Origin: DATBGO01 sp963840095
GTDB lineage: Bacteria; Actinomycetota; Actinomycetes; Streptosporangiales; Streptosporangiaceae
Length of the DNA: 64,000 nt
Assembly: GCA_963840095.1 (NCBI GenBank)
Contig: CAWIXN010000006.1
Location: 62,001-126,000, forward strand
Reading direction: 5' to 3'
Shown here: in pieces, positions 44,748 to 52,991 of the stretch
Layout of the letters: every line of letters begins with the position of its first letter
Numbering within the stretch: the first letter of the stretch is position 1
The notes under the pieces: model-generated
Told to the model about the DNA's origin: nothing
Database searches by the model: none
Seen by the model: only the letters and a program-made list of their open reading frames with translations
Translations under genes and position numbers: made by a program

Positions 44748-45208
44748 GCACCCCCGCCGCCCGGTCGCGGGGCGCGGCTGCGCCCGAGGTGGCTGCCCTG
44801 CAGTCGGCGCTGGCGGCCGAGCACGCCGCCATCTACGGCTACGGGGTGGCCGGCGCCCATATGACCGGCGCCGAACAGGCGGCAGCGACCGGCTACTGGC
44901 TCGCCCATCAGGTGGCCAGGGATGATCTCGAGGCCATGCTGAGATCGCTGGGAGCGCAGCCGCAGGCGGCTGCGCCGGCCTACCGCCTGCCCTGGCCGGT
45001 GCTCACGGCATCCGACGCCGTCGGGATCGCGATCTTGCTTGAGGACCGGGTAGCCACCGCCTACCTAGGCCTGGTCGCGGTCAGCGCGCCCGCGGTCAGG
45101 AACTTTGGCGCGCTGCGGCTGCGGGCGGCGGCGCTCAGCGCCGCCTTCTGGCGCGGCACCACTGTGGCCTTCCCCGGCCTGGAGGGGAGCCTGCCCGACC
45201 GCCGCTAG
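44744..45208 (+). CDS. DUF4439 ferritin-like protein
   Basis: A 154-aa DUF4439 protein: AALQSALAAEHAAIYGYGV, AEQAAATGYWLAHQVARDDLEAML and LLEDRVATAYLGLV are the helices of a ferritin-like four-helix fold with Glu/His positions. No signal peptide. It overlaps the previous gene by ATGA and is probably its partner. The TAG (45206-45208) lies in a 7-bp repeat array that also gives the stop codon of the convergent gene. Confidence 0.85.
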   Translation: MSTPAARSRGAAAPEVAALQSALAAEHAAIYGYGVAGAHMTGAEQAAATGYWLAHQVARDDLEAMLRSLGAQPQAAAPAYRLPWPVLTASDAVGIAILLEDRVATAYLGLVAVSAPAVRNFGALRLRAAALSAAFWRGTTVAFPGLEGSLPDRR

Positions 45209-45237
45209 CCGCTAGCCGCTAGCCGCTAGCCGCTAGG
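45201..45237. repeat. 7-bp tandem array carrying stop codons of both convergent genes
   Basis: GCCGCTA is repeated just over five times. Because the unit contains the palindrome CTAG, each copy offers TAG on either strand. The DUF4439 gene uses the first copy (45206-45208) and the minus-strand 104-aa gene uses the third (45219-45221). Confidence 0.9.
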
Positions 45238-45533
45238 ACGCGCCGGATCAGCGTGGCTGCGCCGTCCAGATCATCCTCGGCGGCGATCCGCTCAGCCCAT
45301 GACCACCAGAACCACCAGGTGCCGTCCTGGCTGCGGCCCGCGTAGATGTCCTCGGCGAGCGCCGCCGCCACCGGGTTGACCACGTGCAGGCTGGGAACCC
45401 GCCCGGGCGGGGTCATGAGGCGCGCTCGCAGGCCGTGACGGGCCAGAGCCTCGGCGAGCCCCTCCAGCCGGTCCAGGTAGCCGTGCCAGAGCTGGCCTGG
45501 GTCCGCGGCCTGCTGGGTCGGAGTTGCTGTCAT
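45219..45533 (-). CDS. 104-aa conserved actinobacterial hypothetical, divergent from an XRE regulator
   Basis: Not assigned to a named family by me. Features: an N-terminal helix (DPGQLWHGYLDRLEGLAEALARHG), a strand RARLMTPPGRVPSLHVVNP, and an aromatic-rich strand pair GTWWFWWSWAERIAAEDDLDGAATLIRRVL. The WWFWWSWAERI pattern is what I recall from small proteins paired with DUF5753-type XRE regulators in actinomycetes (memory, not checked). AAGGTGG lies 7 nt before the ATG. A palindrome sits between the two genes. Could be the partner or ligand of the regulator. Confidence 0.7.
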   Translation of the reverse strand: MTATPTQQAADPGQLWHGYLDRLEGLAEALARHGLRARLMTPPGRVPSLHVVNPVAAALAEDIYAGRSQDGTWWFWWSWAERIAAEDDLDGAATLIRRVLAASG

Positions 45534-45578
45534 GTCCGTGCCACCTTGTGTGACACCTCGTAATCACTACGAAGCGTA

Positions 45579-45593
45579 GAGTGATAATCACTC
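45579..45593. promoter_or_regulatory. Perfect 15-bp palindrome, candidate operator
   Basis: GAGTGAT-A-ATCACTC, perfect around a central A, lies in the divergent promoter region. A further ATCACTACG/CGTAGAGTGAT near-repeat (45564-45585) overlaps its left half, and GCGAAATTCGC is another small palindrome near 45631. It includes a GATAAT -10-like hexamer. Probable binding site for the XRE regulator (inference). Confidence 0.5.
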
Positions 45594-45750
45594 AGCATGC
45601 CCGTGCTCGATGCTAATTGCAACATGCATCGCGAAATTCGCAGGTCGCACACCGTTCACTTTCCTCGTGTCGGATCTGATCAAACTGGACGGCGCCGCCT
45701 CCTACCGGCACACTTGACCCCCACACGCCGAGATCCGGCGGGAGGTGCAA

Positions 45751-46605
45751 ATGGCCAGTGAGCAGAGTCCGACGGTCCGGCGGCGCCGGCTCGCTCTAGA
45801 ACTGCGCAGGCTCCGCGAGGCGGCGAGACTCACCTGCGAGGAGGTCGCCGAGCATCTGGAATGCTCGGCGTCCAAGATCAGCAGGGTGGAAACCGGGCGG
45901 GTTTCGGTATCTCCCCGCGACGTACGCGACATGCTAGAGCTTTACGGCGTGGCCCCCCAGCAGCGGGAGAGCCTGGTGCAGCTGGCCCGCGACTCCAGGC
46001 AGAAGGGCTGGTGGCATGCGTTCGGCGACACCGTCCACCCCCAGTACGCCACCTACCTGGGCCTGGAGAGCGCCGCCTCGGAGATCCGGATCTACGAGGT
46101 CAGCCTCATTCCGGGGCTGCTGCAGACCGAGGACTACGCCCGGGTCGTGATCAGCGCGGGCCTGATGAACAGCCCGGCCGACGACATCGATCGCCGGGTG
46201 GCCCTGCGGATGGCCCGTCAGCCCGCCCTCACCAGGAACGACCCGCCGCGCCTGTGGGCCGTGCTCGACGAGGCCGCGCTGCGCCGCCGGGTCGGCGGCG
46301 CTGGCCTGATGCGGCTGCAGCTCGAGTACCTGCTCGAGCTGTCCAGCCTCAAGAACGTGGCGGTCCAGGTCATCCCGTTCGGCGGTGGGGCGCACCCGGC
46401 CATGGGCCGGCCGTTCATCATCCTGGTCTTTCCCGAGCGGGTCGACCCGGACGTCGTCTACCTGGAGGACCTGACCAGCGCGCTGTACGTGGAGGATGTC
46501 GCCGAGGTGGACCGTTACAACGTGTTCTTCAATCACCTGCGCGCGACCGCGCTGTCCTTCGATGACTCAGCCGCGCTGATCACCTCGGTGCTCAAGGAGA
46601 TGTGA
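45751..46605 (+). CDS. XRE-family regulator with DUF5753 (Scr1-like) domain
   Basis: A 284-aa DNA-binding regulator. The HTH is at about 12-66 (ALELRRLREAARLTCEEVAEHLECSASKISRVETGR); the DUF5753 domain follows (YLGLESAASEIRIYEVSLIPGLLQTEDYARVVI, LWAVLDEAALRRRVGG, VAVQVIPFGGGAHPAMGRPFIIL, VVYLEDLTSALYVEDVAEVDRY). These are abundant in Streptomyces-like organisms and linked to development and to small partner proteins. ATG at 45751 follows GGGAGGTGC. Its end overlaps the convergent HelD-like gene by 14 bp. Confidence 0.92.
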   Translation: MASEQSPTVRRRRLALELRRLREAARLTCEEVAEHLECSASKISRVETGRVSVSPRDVRDMLELYGVAPQQRESLVQLARDSRQKGWWHAFGDTVHPQYATYLGLESAASEIRIYEVSLIPGLLQTEDYARVVISAGLMNSPADDIDRRVALRMARQPALTRNDPPRLWAVLDEAALRRRVGGAGLMRLQLEYLLELSSLKNVAVQVIPFGGGAHPAMGRPFIILVFPERVDPDVVYLEDLTSALYVEDVAEVDRYNVFFNHLRATALSFDDSAALITSVLKEM

Positions 46606-48883
46606 CTGGGGCTCCGCCGCCCTGGCGCAACGGCGCCGGGAGCGGCTCAGCGTGCAGCACGGTAAGCCGCGATACCGCCCGGGTCAGCGCGACGTAGAGA
46701 CGCTGCAGGCCGCGTGACTCAGCGGCCGCGATCCGCCCCGGCTCGACGACGATCACGTGGTCGAACTCCAGCCCCTTGGCCAGCGTCACCGGCACCAGCA
46801 CGAGCGATTCGCGGCCCGGGTCGTCGTCGAGTACCGCGTGCGGGACCCCGGCCTGGCGCAGCATCCCCGAGAGCGGGGCGATCTGATCGTCGGCCGCGAT
46901 CACCGCGGCCGAGCCCGGGCTGCCCAGGGCCTGCTCGCAGGCCGAGGCCAGCGCGCCGGGCAGCAGGCCGCCAGCCGCCTGGGTGATCACCAGCGAGCCC
47001 GGATCCTGCCGCAGCGACCTGGCCGCGGCCAGGCCAGGGGCGATGTAGCCGAGCAGCCGGCTGGCGAAGTCGAGAATCTGGCGCGGCACCCGGTAGCCAG
47101 TGTCGAGGACCCGTACCCCGGTGCCGCCCTTGCCGAGGTGCCCGAGCAGCTGCGGCCAGCTGGCCGCCGCCCAGGGGGTAGTGCCCTGGGCCAGGTCGCC
47201 GAGGACCGTCGCCGACCCGGTGGCGCACCGGCGCCCGATCGCCCGGCACTCCATCGGCGAGAGGTCCTGCGCCTCATCCACCACGACGTGCGCCAGGCTG
47301 GGCGTCCGCTCGATGAGGTCGGCCGCCTCGTCCACGAGTACGGCGTCGGCGGCCGACCAGCGCGCCGACGCCGGCCCCCGGGCTGGCTTTGTCCAGGTGA
47401 TGGCCTGCTGCTCGGCGGGGTCGAGCAGGCCGGCGGCCGCCCGGCCCAGTACCTCCGGGTCGGACAGCAGGCTGATCACCAGCCGCACCGGGTCTGCCTT
47501 CGGCCAGCTGGCATCGACGGCGGCCCGCACCGGCCTGGTCCGGCGGACCGCATCGTGGGTCCGGTCGTCGCACGGCTCCCCGGCCGCCTCCATCTTGGTG
47601 AGGATGCGGTGCGCGATCCGGTGCGCGAGCATGTCGCGGCCGGTCCCGTAGCGCACCCCCCGGGCCCGGAGCTCGGCGATCAGGTCGGCAAGCTCGGTGG
47701 CCGAGACCCGCCAGCGGCGCGCCCCGCGCGGCAGCACGATCGCCTCGGCCGGCTCGGCCAGCTGCCCCCAGAGTGCCCGGCGCAGCACCTGCGCCATCCG
47801 CGCGTCCGCCTTGACCTGAGCGGCCCGGCTGGTATCGGCGGCGCGCACCGGAACCGTCGCGACGAGATCGGCGACCGTCACCTGGGTGACGCTCATCTCG
47901 CCCAGGGCGGGCAGCACACCGCGGATGTAGGAGAGGAAGCCGCGGTTAGGCCCCACCACCAGGACCCCGCCACGGCCCATCCGCTCCCGGTTCGCATACA
48001 GCAGGTAGGCGATCCGGTGCAGGCCGACCGCGGTCTTGCCAGTGCCCGGCGCACCCTGCACGCATACCGTCTGGTCGGCGTCGGCCCGCACGATGTCGTC
48101 CTGGTCCGGCTGGATCGTGGCCACGATGTCGCGCATGGGGCCCGATCTCGGCCGCTCGATCTCCTCGATGAGGATCCGGCTGACCTGGGCGTACGGGCCG
48201 CCCGGCGGGTCACTGCCCGGCGGGTCACTGCCCGGCGGCCGCCGAGCGCCGCCCGGGCCGAACTCCTCGTCCTCGTAAGCGCTCAGCTCCCCGCCGGCGA
48301 AGCCGAACCTGCGCCGCCGCGTCAGTCCCATCGGCTCGGCGGCGCTGGCCCGGTAGAAGGCACGGGAGACCGGCGCCCGCCAGTCGATGACCGCCGCGCG
48401 GCCCGCCGGATCGTGTACGTGCCGGCGCCCGATGTGGAACTGCTCGCGCCCGGGCGGGTCATCGCCGGGCTGGCCGCCGAGCGGGCCCTCCCCCGGCGCG
48501 TAATCGAGCCTGCCGAAGAACAGCGGGGTGTCCGGCAGGTCCTGTAGCGCCTCGGCCCGCAGGTAGAGGGCGGCTTTGAGGTATTCCTCCGAGACCGGAT
48601 CACCGCCGAGCGCGCGGAGCGAGAGCACGTCCTCGCGCATGAGCCGCAGGTACTGCCGGGAACGCCGCATATGCTCGCGCTCCGCGGCAAGCACGCCGGC
48701 CGGATCGTCTCCTCCGGGGGCCGGGTAATGGCCATCGCCGGGGTGGCTGCCGTGAGCAGGGTGATCGCCGTGAGCAGGGTGATCGCCGTGAGCAGGGTGA
48801 TCGCCGTGAGCAGGGTGACCGCAGCGGGCCCCTTGGGTATCGGGTGTAGTAGTCTGCTGGCCCGTTCCGCTGGCCGCAGGCAT
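46592..48883 (-). CDS. HelD/HelR-type RNA polymerase-recycling ATPase (UvrD-like)
   Basis: A 763-aa superfamily-1 ATPase. Seen: an unusual His-rich N-terminus (about 20-50), an N-terminal coiled-coil-forming part (AAEREHMRRSRQYLRLMREDVLSLRALGGDPVSEEYLKAALYLRAEAL described in part), then the family's DWRAPVSRAFY, Walker A GAPGTGKT (about 277-284), DEAQDLSPME and the C-terminal TLAKGLEFDHVIVVEP / LYVALTRAV helicase motifs. HelD proteins release stalled RNAP, and actinobacterial HelR also gives rifamycin tolerance. ATG at 48883 chosen: AGGAG lies 9 nt upstream; the ATG at 48892 abuts it. Confidence 0.88.
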   Translation of the reverse strand: MPAASGTGQQTTTPDTQGARCGHPAHGDHPAHGDHPAHGDHPAHGSHPGDGHYPAPGGDDPAGVLAAEREHMRRSRQYLRLMREDVLSLRALGGDPVSEEYLKAALYLRAEALQDLPDTPLFFGRLDYAPGEGPLGGQPGDDPPGREQFHIGRRHVHDPAGRAAVIDWRAPVSRAFYRASAAEPMGLTRRRRFGFAGGELSAYEDEEFGPGGARRPPGSDPPGSDPPGGPYAQVSRILIEEIERPRSGPMRDIVATIQPDQDDIVRADADQTVCVQGAPGTGKTAVGLHRIAYLLYANRERMGRGGVLVVGPNRGFLSYIRGVLPALGEMSVTQVTVADLVATVPVRAADTSRAAQVKADARMAQVLRRALWGQLAEPAEAIVLPRGARRWRVSATELADLIAELRARGVRYGTGRDMLAHRIAHRILTKMEAAGEPCDDRTHDAVRRTRPVRAAVDASWPKADPVRLVISLLSDPEVLGRAAAGLLDPAEQQAITWTKPARGPASARWSAADAVLVDEAADLIERTPSLAHVVVDEAQDLSPMECRAIGRRCATGSATVLGDLAQGTTPWAAASWPQLLGHLGKGGTGVRVLDTGYRVPRQILDFASRLLGYIAPGLAAARSLRQDPGSLVITQAAGGLLPGALASACEQALGSPGSAAVIAADDQIAPLSGMLRQAGVPHAVLDDDPGRESLVLVPVTLAKGLEFDHVIVVEPGRIAAAESRGLQRLYVALTRAVSRLTVLHAEPLPAPLRQGGGAPVTSP
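48752..48823 (-). repeat. 18-bp in-frame repeat giving a His-rich tract
   Basis: Four 18-bp units encode HGDHPA-type hexapeptides near the N-terminus of the HelD-like protein, giving about nine His within 30 residues. A second, 15-bp repeat (GSDPP units) lies at about 48196-48243 in the same gene. Confidence 0.9.
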
Positions 48884-48895
48884 CGACGTCATCTC

Positions 48896-48966
48896 CTAAC
48901 CGGGATCGGCACCTAACCGGGACCGGCACCTGACGAGGGCCCTGGCACCTGACGAGGGACTGGCAC
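48896..48966 (-). repeat. 17-19-bp direct repeats in the HelD leader, one copy forming its ribosome site
   Basis: Four imperfect units (48896-48912, 48913-48929, 48930-48948 and 48949-48966). On the minus strand each has GTGCC...GTTAG or GTCAG; only the copy nearest the gene continues as GTTAGGAG, which supplies the Shine-Dalgarno. No inverted GGGCTTGC/GCAAGGCCC rifamycin-associated element was seen here. Confidence 0.65.
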
Positions 48967-49001
48967 AAGAGCCGAGAGCTTACCAGCGGCCCGATCGCAG
49001 C

Positions 49002-50000
49002 TCAACGGGATATTGCTGGCCGCCCGGCGTCGTCCGGCTCCCACGACCAGTGGAAGCCGACCACGGTCCGCTCCAGGAACCGAAAGTAACGGTGGACCGA
49101 ATGCTGGACGTCGAGCGTGACGAGCTCGCTCTCGGTGACGTCGCCGTCCACGCCGTCCCATACCGACCACCAGACCGTCGCGGGCAGCATGTCCGGGTGG
49201 AACTCCACGCGCATGTCGAAGTTCTCGAGCCGCCCCATCGCAGCCCTCCTGAACTCGCACTCCTGCGGGTCACGGAGATCGCCCGGGTAGTGGTAGGTGG
49301 TCTGGTACTCCAGGGTGAGCGTCTCGCCGACCGCCAGCGACTTGGCCAGCGGGATGTCGATCGCGAACACGCCCTCCCTGATCTGGTACAGCGGCCCGGC
49401 CGGCGCCGCGCAGCCCTGGCCCACCTCCAGGGTCAGCACGCTGGTGTCGTACAGGTACGGGATCCGGTCCAGGCCGTCGGCGACCGCCTCCACGACCTGC
49501 AGCGTGCGGGCACGGGCCAGCCGGCCGTCGGCGCCGACGTAGACGTGATCGTGCAGGGACACCGTCTGATGCTTGCGCGGGCCGAGGGCTGCGGCGACCT
49601 CGGCCATCTTGTCCGGCGGCATCGCCCCGGGCCCGGACAGGACGCTGATCGCGCCCGAGCCCTGCCACAGCCGCCACAGCCGCAGCGCCTCGTCGTCGGA
49701 GAACCCGAACGCGTCGATGAACAGCGACAGCGTCGACCGGCTCAGCAGCCGCCCGGTCAGGGCCCTGGCCACGGTGTCCTTGAGCTGCCTGGGCAGTACG
49801 TCGGCGTCGCTCGGTGAGCGGGGGAAGTTCCACAGGTGATGGGCGAGCGTCTCGGCGACCGCCAGCTGGTTGATGTCGCCCGGCCTGGTGCGCTCGGCAT
49901 ATTTCTCCCACAGGCGCCGGTAACGCCCCGGCCGGAGCAGCAGTTCAACGAGGTACCGGGCAGCGGCCCGGCGCCCGGCGGCGGAGGGCGGCTCGGTCAC
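49002..50000 (-). CDS. Hypothetical protein, function unknown
   Basis: A 332-aa protein that I do not recognise. The N-terminal half is helical (SAAGRRAAARYLVELLLRPGRY, LWEKYAERTRPGDINQLAVAETLAHHLW; LPRQLKDTVARALTGRLLSRSTLSLFIDAFG). The C-terminal half looks beta-rich, with KHQTVSLHDHVYVGADG, LYQIREGVFAIDIPLAK, LEYQTTYHYPG and RVEFHPDMLPATVWWSVWDG. No catalytic motif. GTG at 50000 fits best; the frame is open to 50351 with low-complexity sequence that overlaps the long intergenic region. Ribosome site is weak. Confidence 0.6.
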   Translation of the reverse strand: MTEPPSAAGRRAAARYLVELLLRPGRYRRLWEKYAERTRPGDINQLAVAETLAHHLWNFPRSPSDADVLPRQLKDTVARALTGRLLSRSTLSLFIDAFGFSDDEALRLWRLWQGSGAISVLSGPGAMPPDKMAEVAAALGPRKHQTVSLHDHVYVGADGRLARARTLQVVEAVADGLDRIPYLYDTSVLTLEVGQGCAAPAGPLYQIREGVFAIDIPLAKSLAVGETLTLEYQTTYHYPGDLRDPQECEFRRAAMGRLENFDMRVEFHPDMLPATVWWSVWDGVDGDVTESELVTLDVQHSVHRYFRFLERTVVGFHWSWEPDDAGRPAISR

Positions 50001-50514
50001 GAGGGTCTCTATCCGGTCTCGGTGCGAATTTAGTGCGATCTCTCCCCGGTAGCCTACGTCCGCGGGCCCAAAGACCGTGGCCGCCTGGCAACCCCGGGGA
50101 ATGGCGGGGAGCACCGGAGAAGCCGGGCAGCGCTGGGCTCCCGTCGCTCGGCCGGGAGCGGGCCTGCCGAGCGACGGGACTGCCGGGCGAGCAGGGCGGG
50201 CCGGGAACGCCTGCGCGCTGGTCGCGTTGCGGCTACCCGGTGGGGCGGATTTATTCGGGCCAGAGACGAAACGAAGCACGGTGGCCAGTCCCGCCGCCCG
50301 CGGCCAGCCCGCGGACGGGCCGGAAATGCGGGCGGCGCTAAATCGTGACAATCATGCGAACTTATTGCGATATCCACCGGCTATGTTGGCTGTTCGGGCC
50401 CGGTGGGAGGGCGGTCTAGCCGGGCGGGGGCTAGCCGACAGGCCGGGCCCAGCCGAAAAAGGGGGGCGGGCCCGCCGCGTGCGGCGGCGGGCCCCTGCCC
50501 TCCCAGCCGGCTGG
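50001..50514. other. Long intergenic region with a terminator at its right end
   Basis: About 514 bases between the unknown gene and the GNAT gene (both minus). The right end has the terminator at 50456-50494. 50338-50390 is AT-richer, with TTGTCA on the minus strand, and may hold the promoter of the unknown gene, though a well-spaced -10 was not found. 50070-50330 is GC-rich and repetitive (GGGA/GCCGGG words). No gene is supported. Confidence 0.5.
50456..50494 (-). terminator. Intrinsic terminator after the GNAT gene
   Basis: On the minus strand GGGCCCGCCGC (50494-50484) pairs perfectly with GCGGCGGGCCC (50478-50468) around a 5-nt loop (50479-50483). Six C and then five T (50460-50456) follow. 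It lies 20 bp after the GNAT stop and ends the dxr-rseP-ispG-hydrolase-GNAT series. Confidence 0.9.
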
Positions 50515-51369
50515 TCAGAACAGCACCGACATAAAAGTGCCCGTCTCCGCAAAACCGACCCGCCGGTACGCCGCGCGCGCCGGAGCGTTGAAGTCGTTGA
50601 CGTACAGGCTGACCACAGGCGCGATCGAGCGGAGCGCCTCGGCGACCACGGCTGCCATCCCCCGGCTCGCATGCCCTTGGCCGCGCAGGTGCGGCGGCAC
50701 CCAGACGCCCTGGACCTGACAGACCAGCGGGGTCACCGCGCCGATCTCCGCCTTGAAGACCACCTCGCCCGCCTCGATCCTGGCGAACGAACGGCGCGCC
50801 CTGATCAGCTCCACCACCCGGGCCCGGTACGCCGCGCCGCCGTCTGGTCCCACCGGCGAGACACCGACCTCCTCGGTGAACATGGCCACGCACGCGGGCA
50901 TCAGCACGTCCACCTCGTCCGGCCGGACCGCGCGCACCAGCGGATCGGGGGCTACCAGCGGATCCGCGGCGATCTCCATGACCGGCTGCGCGGACCTCAC
51001 CTCGCGGGGCGTGCCCCAGTACGGCGCCAGCATCCCCCACAGGCCACCGACGGCCGCTGCGGGCCCGACGATCGACGAGCAGCGGCGGCCTTGCAGCCTG
51101 GCCCGCTCGGCGAAGGCGGTCAGCGCGGCGGGCGTCGCGGCCACCGGCACCAGATTGGCGCCCGAATAGCACAGCGATACCAGCCGGGCAGCCTCGGCGT
51201 AGCCCCACACCTGCGCGCCAAGCCTGCCCGCGTCCAGGCCGCCGCCGCGAACCCGCGAGCTGACAAAAACGTTGGCGACCGGATCGCGGTCGCAGATGGC
51301 CAGCGCCTCTTCCTGATCGCGGTCAGTCAGCAGGCGCAACGACGATCGCCGTGCCTTGGTGCGCAGCAC
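50515..51369 (-). CDS. GNAT acetyltransferase with DUF4081 N-terminal domain
   Basis: A 284-aa protein of the Rv2867c type. An N-terminal DUF4081 region (LRLLTDRDQEEALAICDRDPVANVFVSSRV) precedes the GNAT domain, with VQGVWVPPHLRGQGHASRGMAAVVAEAL as the acetyl-CoA binding motif and VSLYVNDFNAPARAAYRRVGF at the end. Acceptor unknown. The gene normally follows ispG in actinobacteria; here an alpha/beta hydrolase gene lies between them. A strong terminator follows. Confidence 0.93.
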   Translation of the reverse strand: MLRTKARRSSLRLLTDRDQEEALAICDRDPVANVFVSSRVRGGGLDAGRLGAQVWGYAEAARLVSLCYSGANLVPVAATPAALTAFAERARLQGRRCSSIVGPAAAVGGLWGMLAPYWGTPREVRSAQPVMEIAADPLVAPDPLVRAVRPDEVDVLMPACVAMFTEEVGVSPVGPDGGAAYRARVVELIRARRSFARIEAGEVVFKAEIGAVTPLVCQVQGVWVPPHLRGQGHASRGMAAVVAEALRSIAPVVSLYVNDFNAPARAAYRRVGFAETGTFMSVLF

Positions 51370-51426
51370 CCATTCAGCCTAACGGCATTGGGCACGCGGC
51401 CGCTCGGCTGATTCCCCGGCGGCCGG

Positions 51427-52953
51427 TCAGCCGCCGGGCGTCGGCGGCGGCAGCGTCGGGCAGATCGCGTTGACCAGGCCCGGCCGGGCGGGCAGGGCCC
51501 CGGTAGCCAGGTAAGCGTTGAGGTAGTTGTTCACGCAGGTGTTGGGTGGGTCGGCCAGCGACTGGCCGTGGTTGCCGCCGCCGACCACCACCACCATCCG
51601 GGCACTGGGCAGTAGCCGGTGCGCGACCTGGGCCCCGGCGTACGGAGTCGCTGGGTCCAGCGTGCCCTGGATCATGAGGATCGGCGGGAGCCCGGCCCCG
51701 CGGATGCGCAGCGGCGTGGCAGGCCCGTGGACTGGCCAGAACGCGCAGGCCGCGTTGAACCATGCGTTATCCCAGGCCTCGAAAGGCGCGGTGGCATAGA
51801 CCTTCCTGGTGTCGGAGTCCCACCGGGCCCAGTTTCGCGGCCAGGCGACATCAGCGCACTCGACGGCGTTATAGACCGCGAACTCGTTGCCGTTCTGCCG
51901 GCCCCCCTGGTCGTAGGCGCTGATCAGCTCGCTGGTGGCGCCAGATTGCAGGTAGGAGGACAGCGCTCCGGCCAGGACCGGCCAGTAGGCGTTCGCGTAG
52001 CCGCCGGTCAGGAACGTGTCGTCGAACTCGTCCGGGCCGATCATGGGTCCGGACTGGCCGATGATCGGGTGCGCGGCCAGCCGGGCCCGGGCCCGGTAGA
52101 ACGCCGCGCTGACCTGATCAGGCGTAGTGCCGAGGTGGTAACTGCCTGGATAGGCGGCTGCCCAGGCGAAGAACGCCTTGAGCCGGGCCTCGAAGGCGTA
52201 GTCCTGGCTGATGTTGTCGGCGTACCAGGCGCCGTTCGGGTCGACGACGCTGTCCAGGACCATCCGCCGCAGGTGGCCCGGGAAGAGCGTGGCATAGACC
52301 TGGCCCATGTAGGTGCCGTAGGAGTAGGCGAAGTAGCTGAGCTTCTGCTGGCCCAGGGCGACCCGGATGGAGTCCATGTCCCTGGCGATGTTCTCGGTGG
52401 TCATGTAGGGCAGCAGCCAGCCGTACTTCTGCTCGCAGCTGGCGGCGTAGGTCTTGGCCCGGTTGATCTGCACCTGCTCGGCCGCCTTGGTGGCCGGGAT
52501 GTAGTCGGGCCGCACGCCGGCGAAAAACGACGGGTCGCAGCTGATCGCCGGCACCGAGGACCCGACTCCGCGAGTGTCGAAGCCGATGATGTCGTATTCC
52601 GAGGCGACCGCTGGCGCGAGGCCGCTGGCCACGAAGGCGGCCATGCTCAGGCCGCTGGCTCCCGGACCGCCCGGGTTGACCAGCAGGATGCCCTGCCGCC
52701 GGGCGGCCGGGGCGGTCGCGGGTACCTCGGACAGCGCCAGGGTGATCTTCGTGCCGTCCGGCTTGCTGTAGTCCAGCGGCACCCGCAGGCTCGCGCACTG
52801 CAGCTGGGTCCCCTGCTGGGGGCAGGGATGCCAGCTCAGCCCGGGTCCGGCCGATACCGGCCCGGGCGCGGACGACGAGGTCGCTGAGCCAGCGGTGCAG
52901 CCGGCGATCGCGAGTGCCACCGCCGCCGCGGCGATCGGCGCGAACCTTCGCAT
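51427..52953 (-). CDS. Secreted lipoprotein alpha/beta hydrolase (TAP/SlpD-like tripeptidyl aminopeptidase family)
   Basis: A 508-aa exported hydrolase. Signal helix and lipobox IAGC (Cys19), a Ser/Ala/Pro linker, then the alpha/beta hydrolase fold: NPGGPGAS oxyanion region, nucleophile Ser211 in YSYGTYMG (Tyr replaces the usual first Gly of GxSxG), Asp433 in QGTLDPATPY and His462 in GGNHG, within the TAP C-terminal domain. Likely a peptidase for N-terminal peptides outside the cell; substrate not shown. It lies between ispG and the GNAT, which are neighbours in Mycobacterium, so it is an insertion in that order. Confidence 0.9.
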   Translation of the reverse strand: MRRFAPIAAAAVALAIAGCTAGSATSSSAPGPVSAGPGLSWHPCPQQGTQLQCASLRVPLDYSKPDGTKITLALSEVPATAPAARRQGILLVNPGGPGASGLSMAAFVASGLAPAVASEYDIIGFDTRGVGSSVPAISCDPSFFAGVRPDYIPATKAAEQVQINRAKTYAASCEQKYGWLLPYMTTENIARDMDSIRVALGQQKLSYFAYSYGTYMGQVYATLFPGHLRRMVLDSVVDPNGAWYADNISQDYAFEARLKAFFAWAAAYPGSYHLGTTPDQVSAAFYRARARLAAHPIIGQSGPMIGPDEFDDTFLTGGYANAYWPVLAGALSSYLQSGATSELISAYDQGGRQNGNEFAVYNAVECADVAWPRNWARWDSDTRKVYATAPFEAWDNAWFNAACAFWPVHGPATPLRIRGAGLPPILMIQGTLDPATPYAGAQVAHRLLPSARMVVVVGGGNHGQSLADPPNTCVNNYLNAYLATGALPARPGLVNAICPTLPPPTPGG

Positions 52954-52991
52954 GCAGCCATCCTGCCCGACGCGGTGCCGCGCGGCCCTGG

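Noticed and set aside
50077..51411. Open frame on the plus strand across the GNAT region
   Set aside because: Arg/Ala/Gly-rich shadow without motifs or a ribosome site; it crosses a terminator and lies opposite the GNAT gene.
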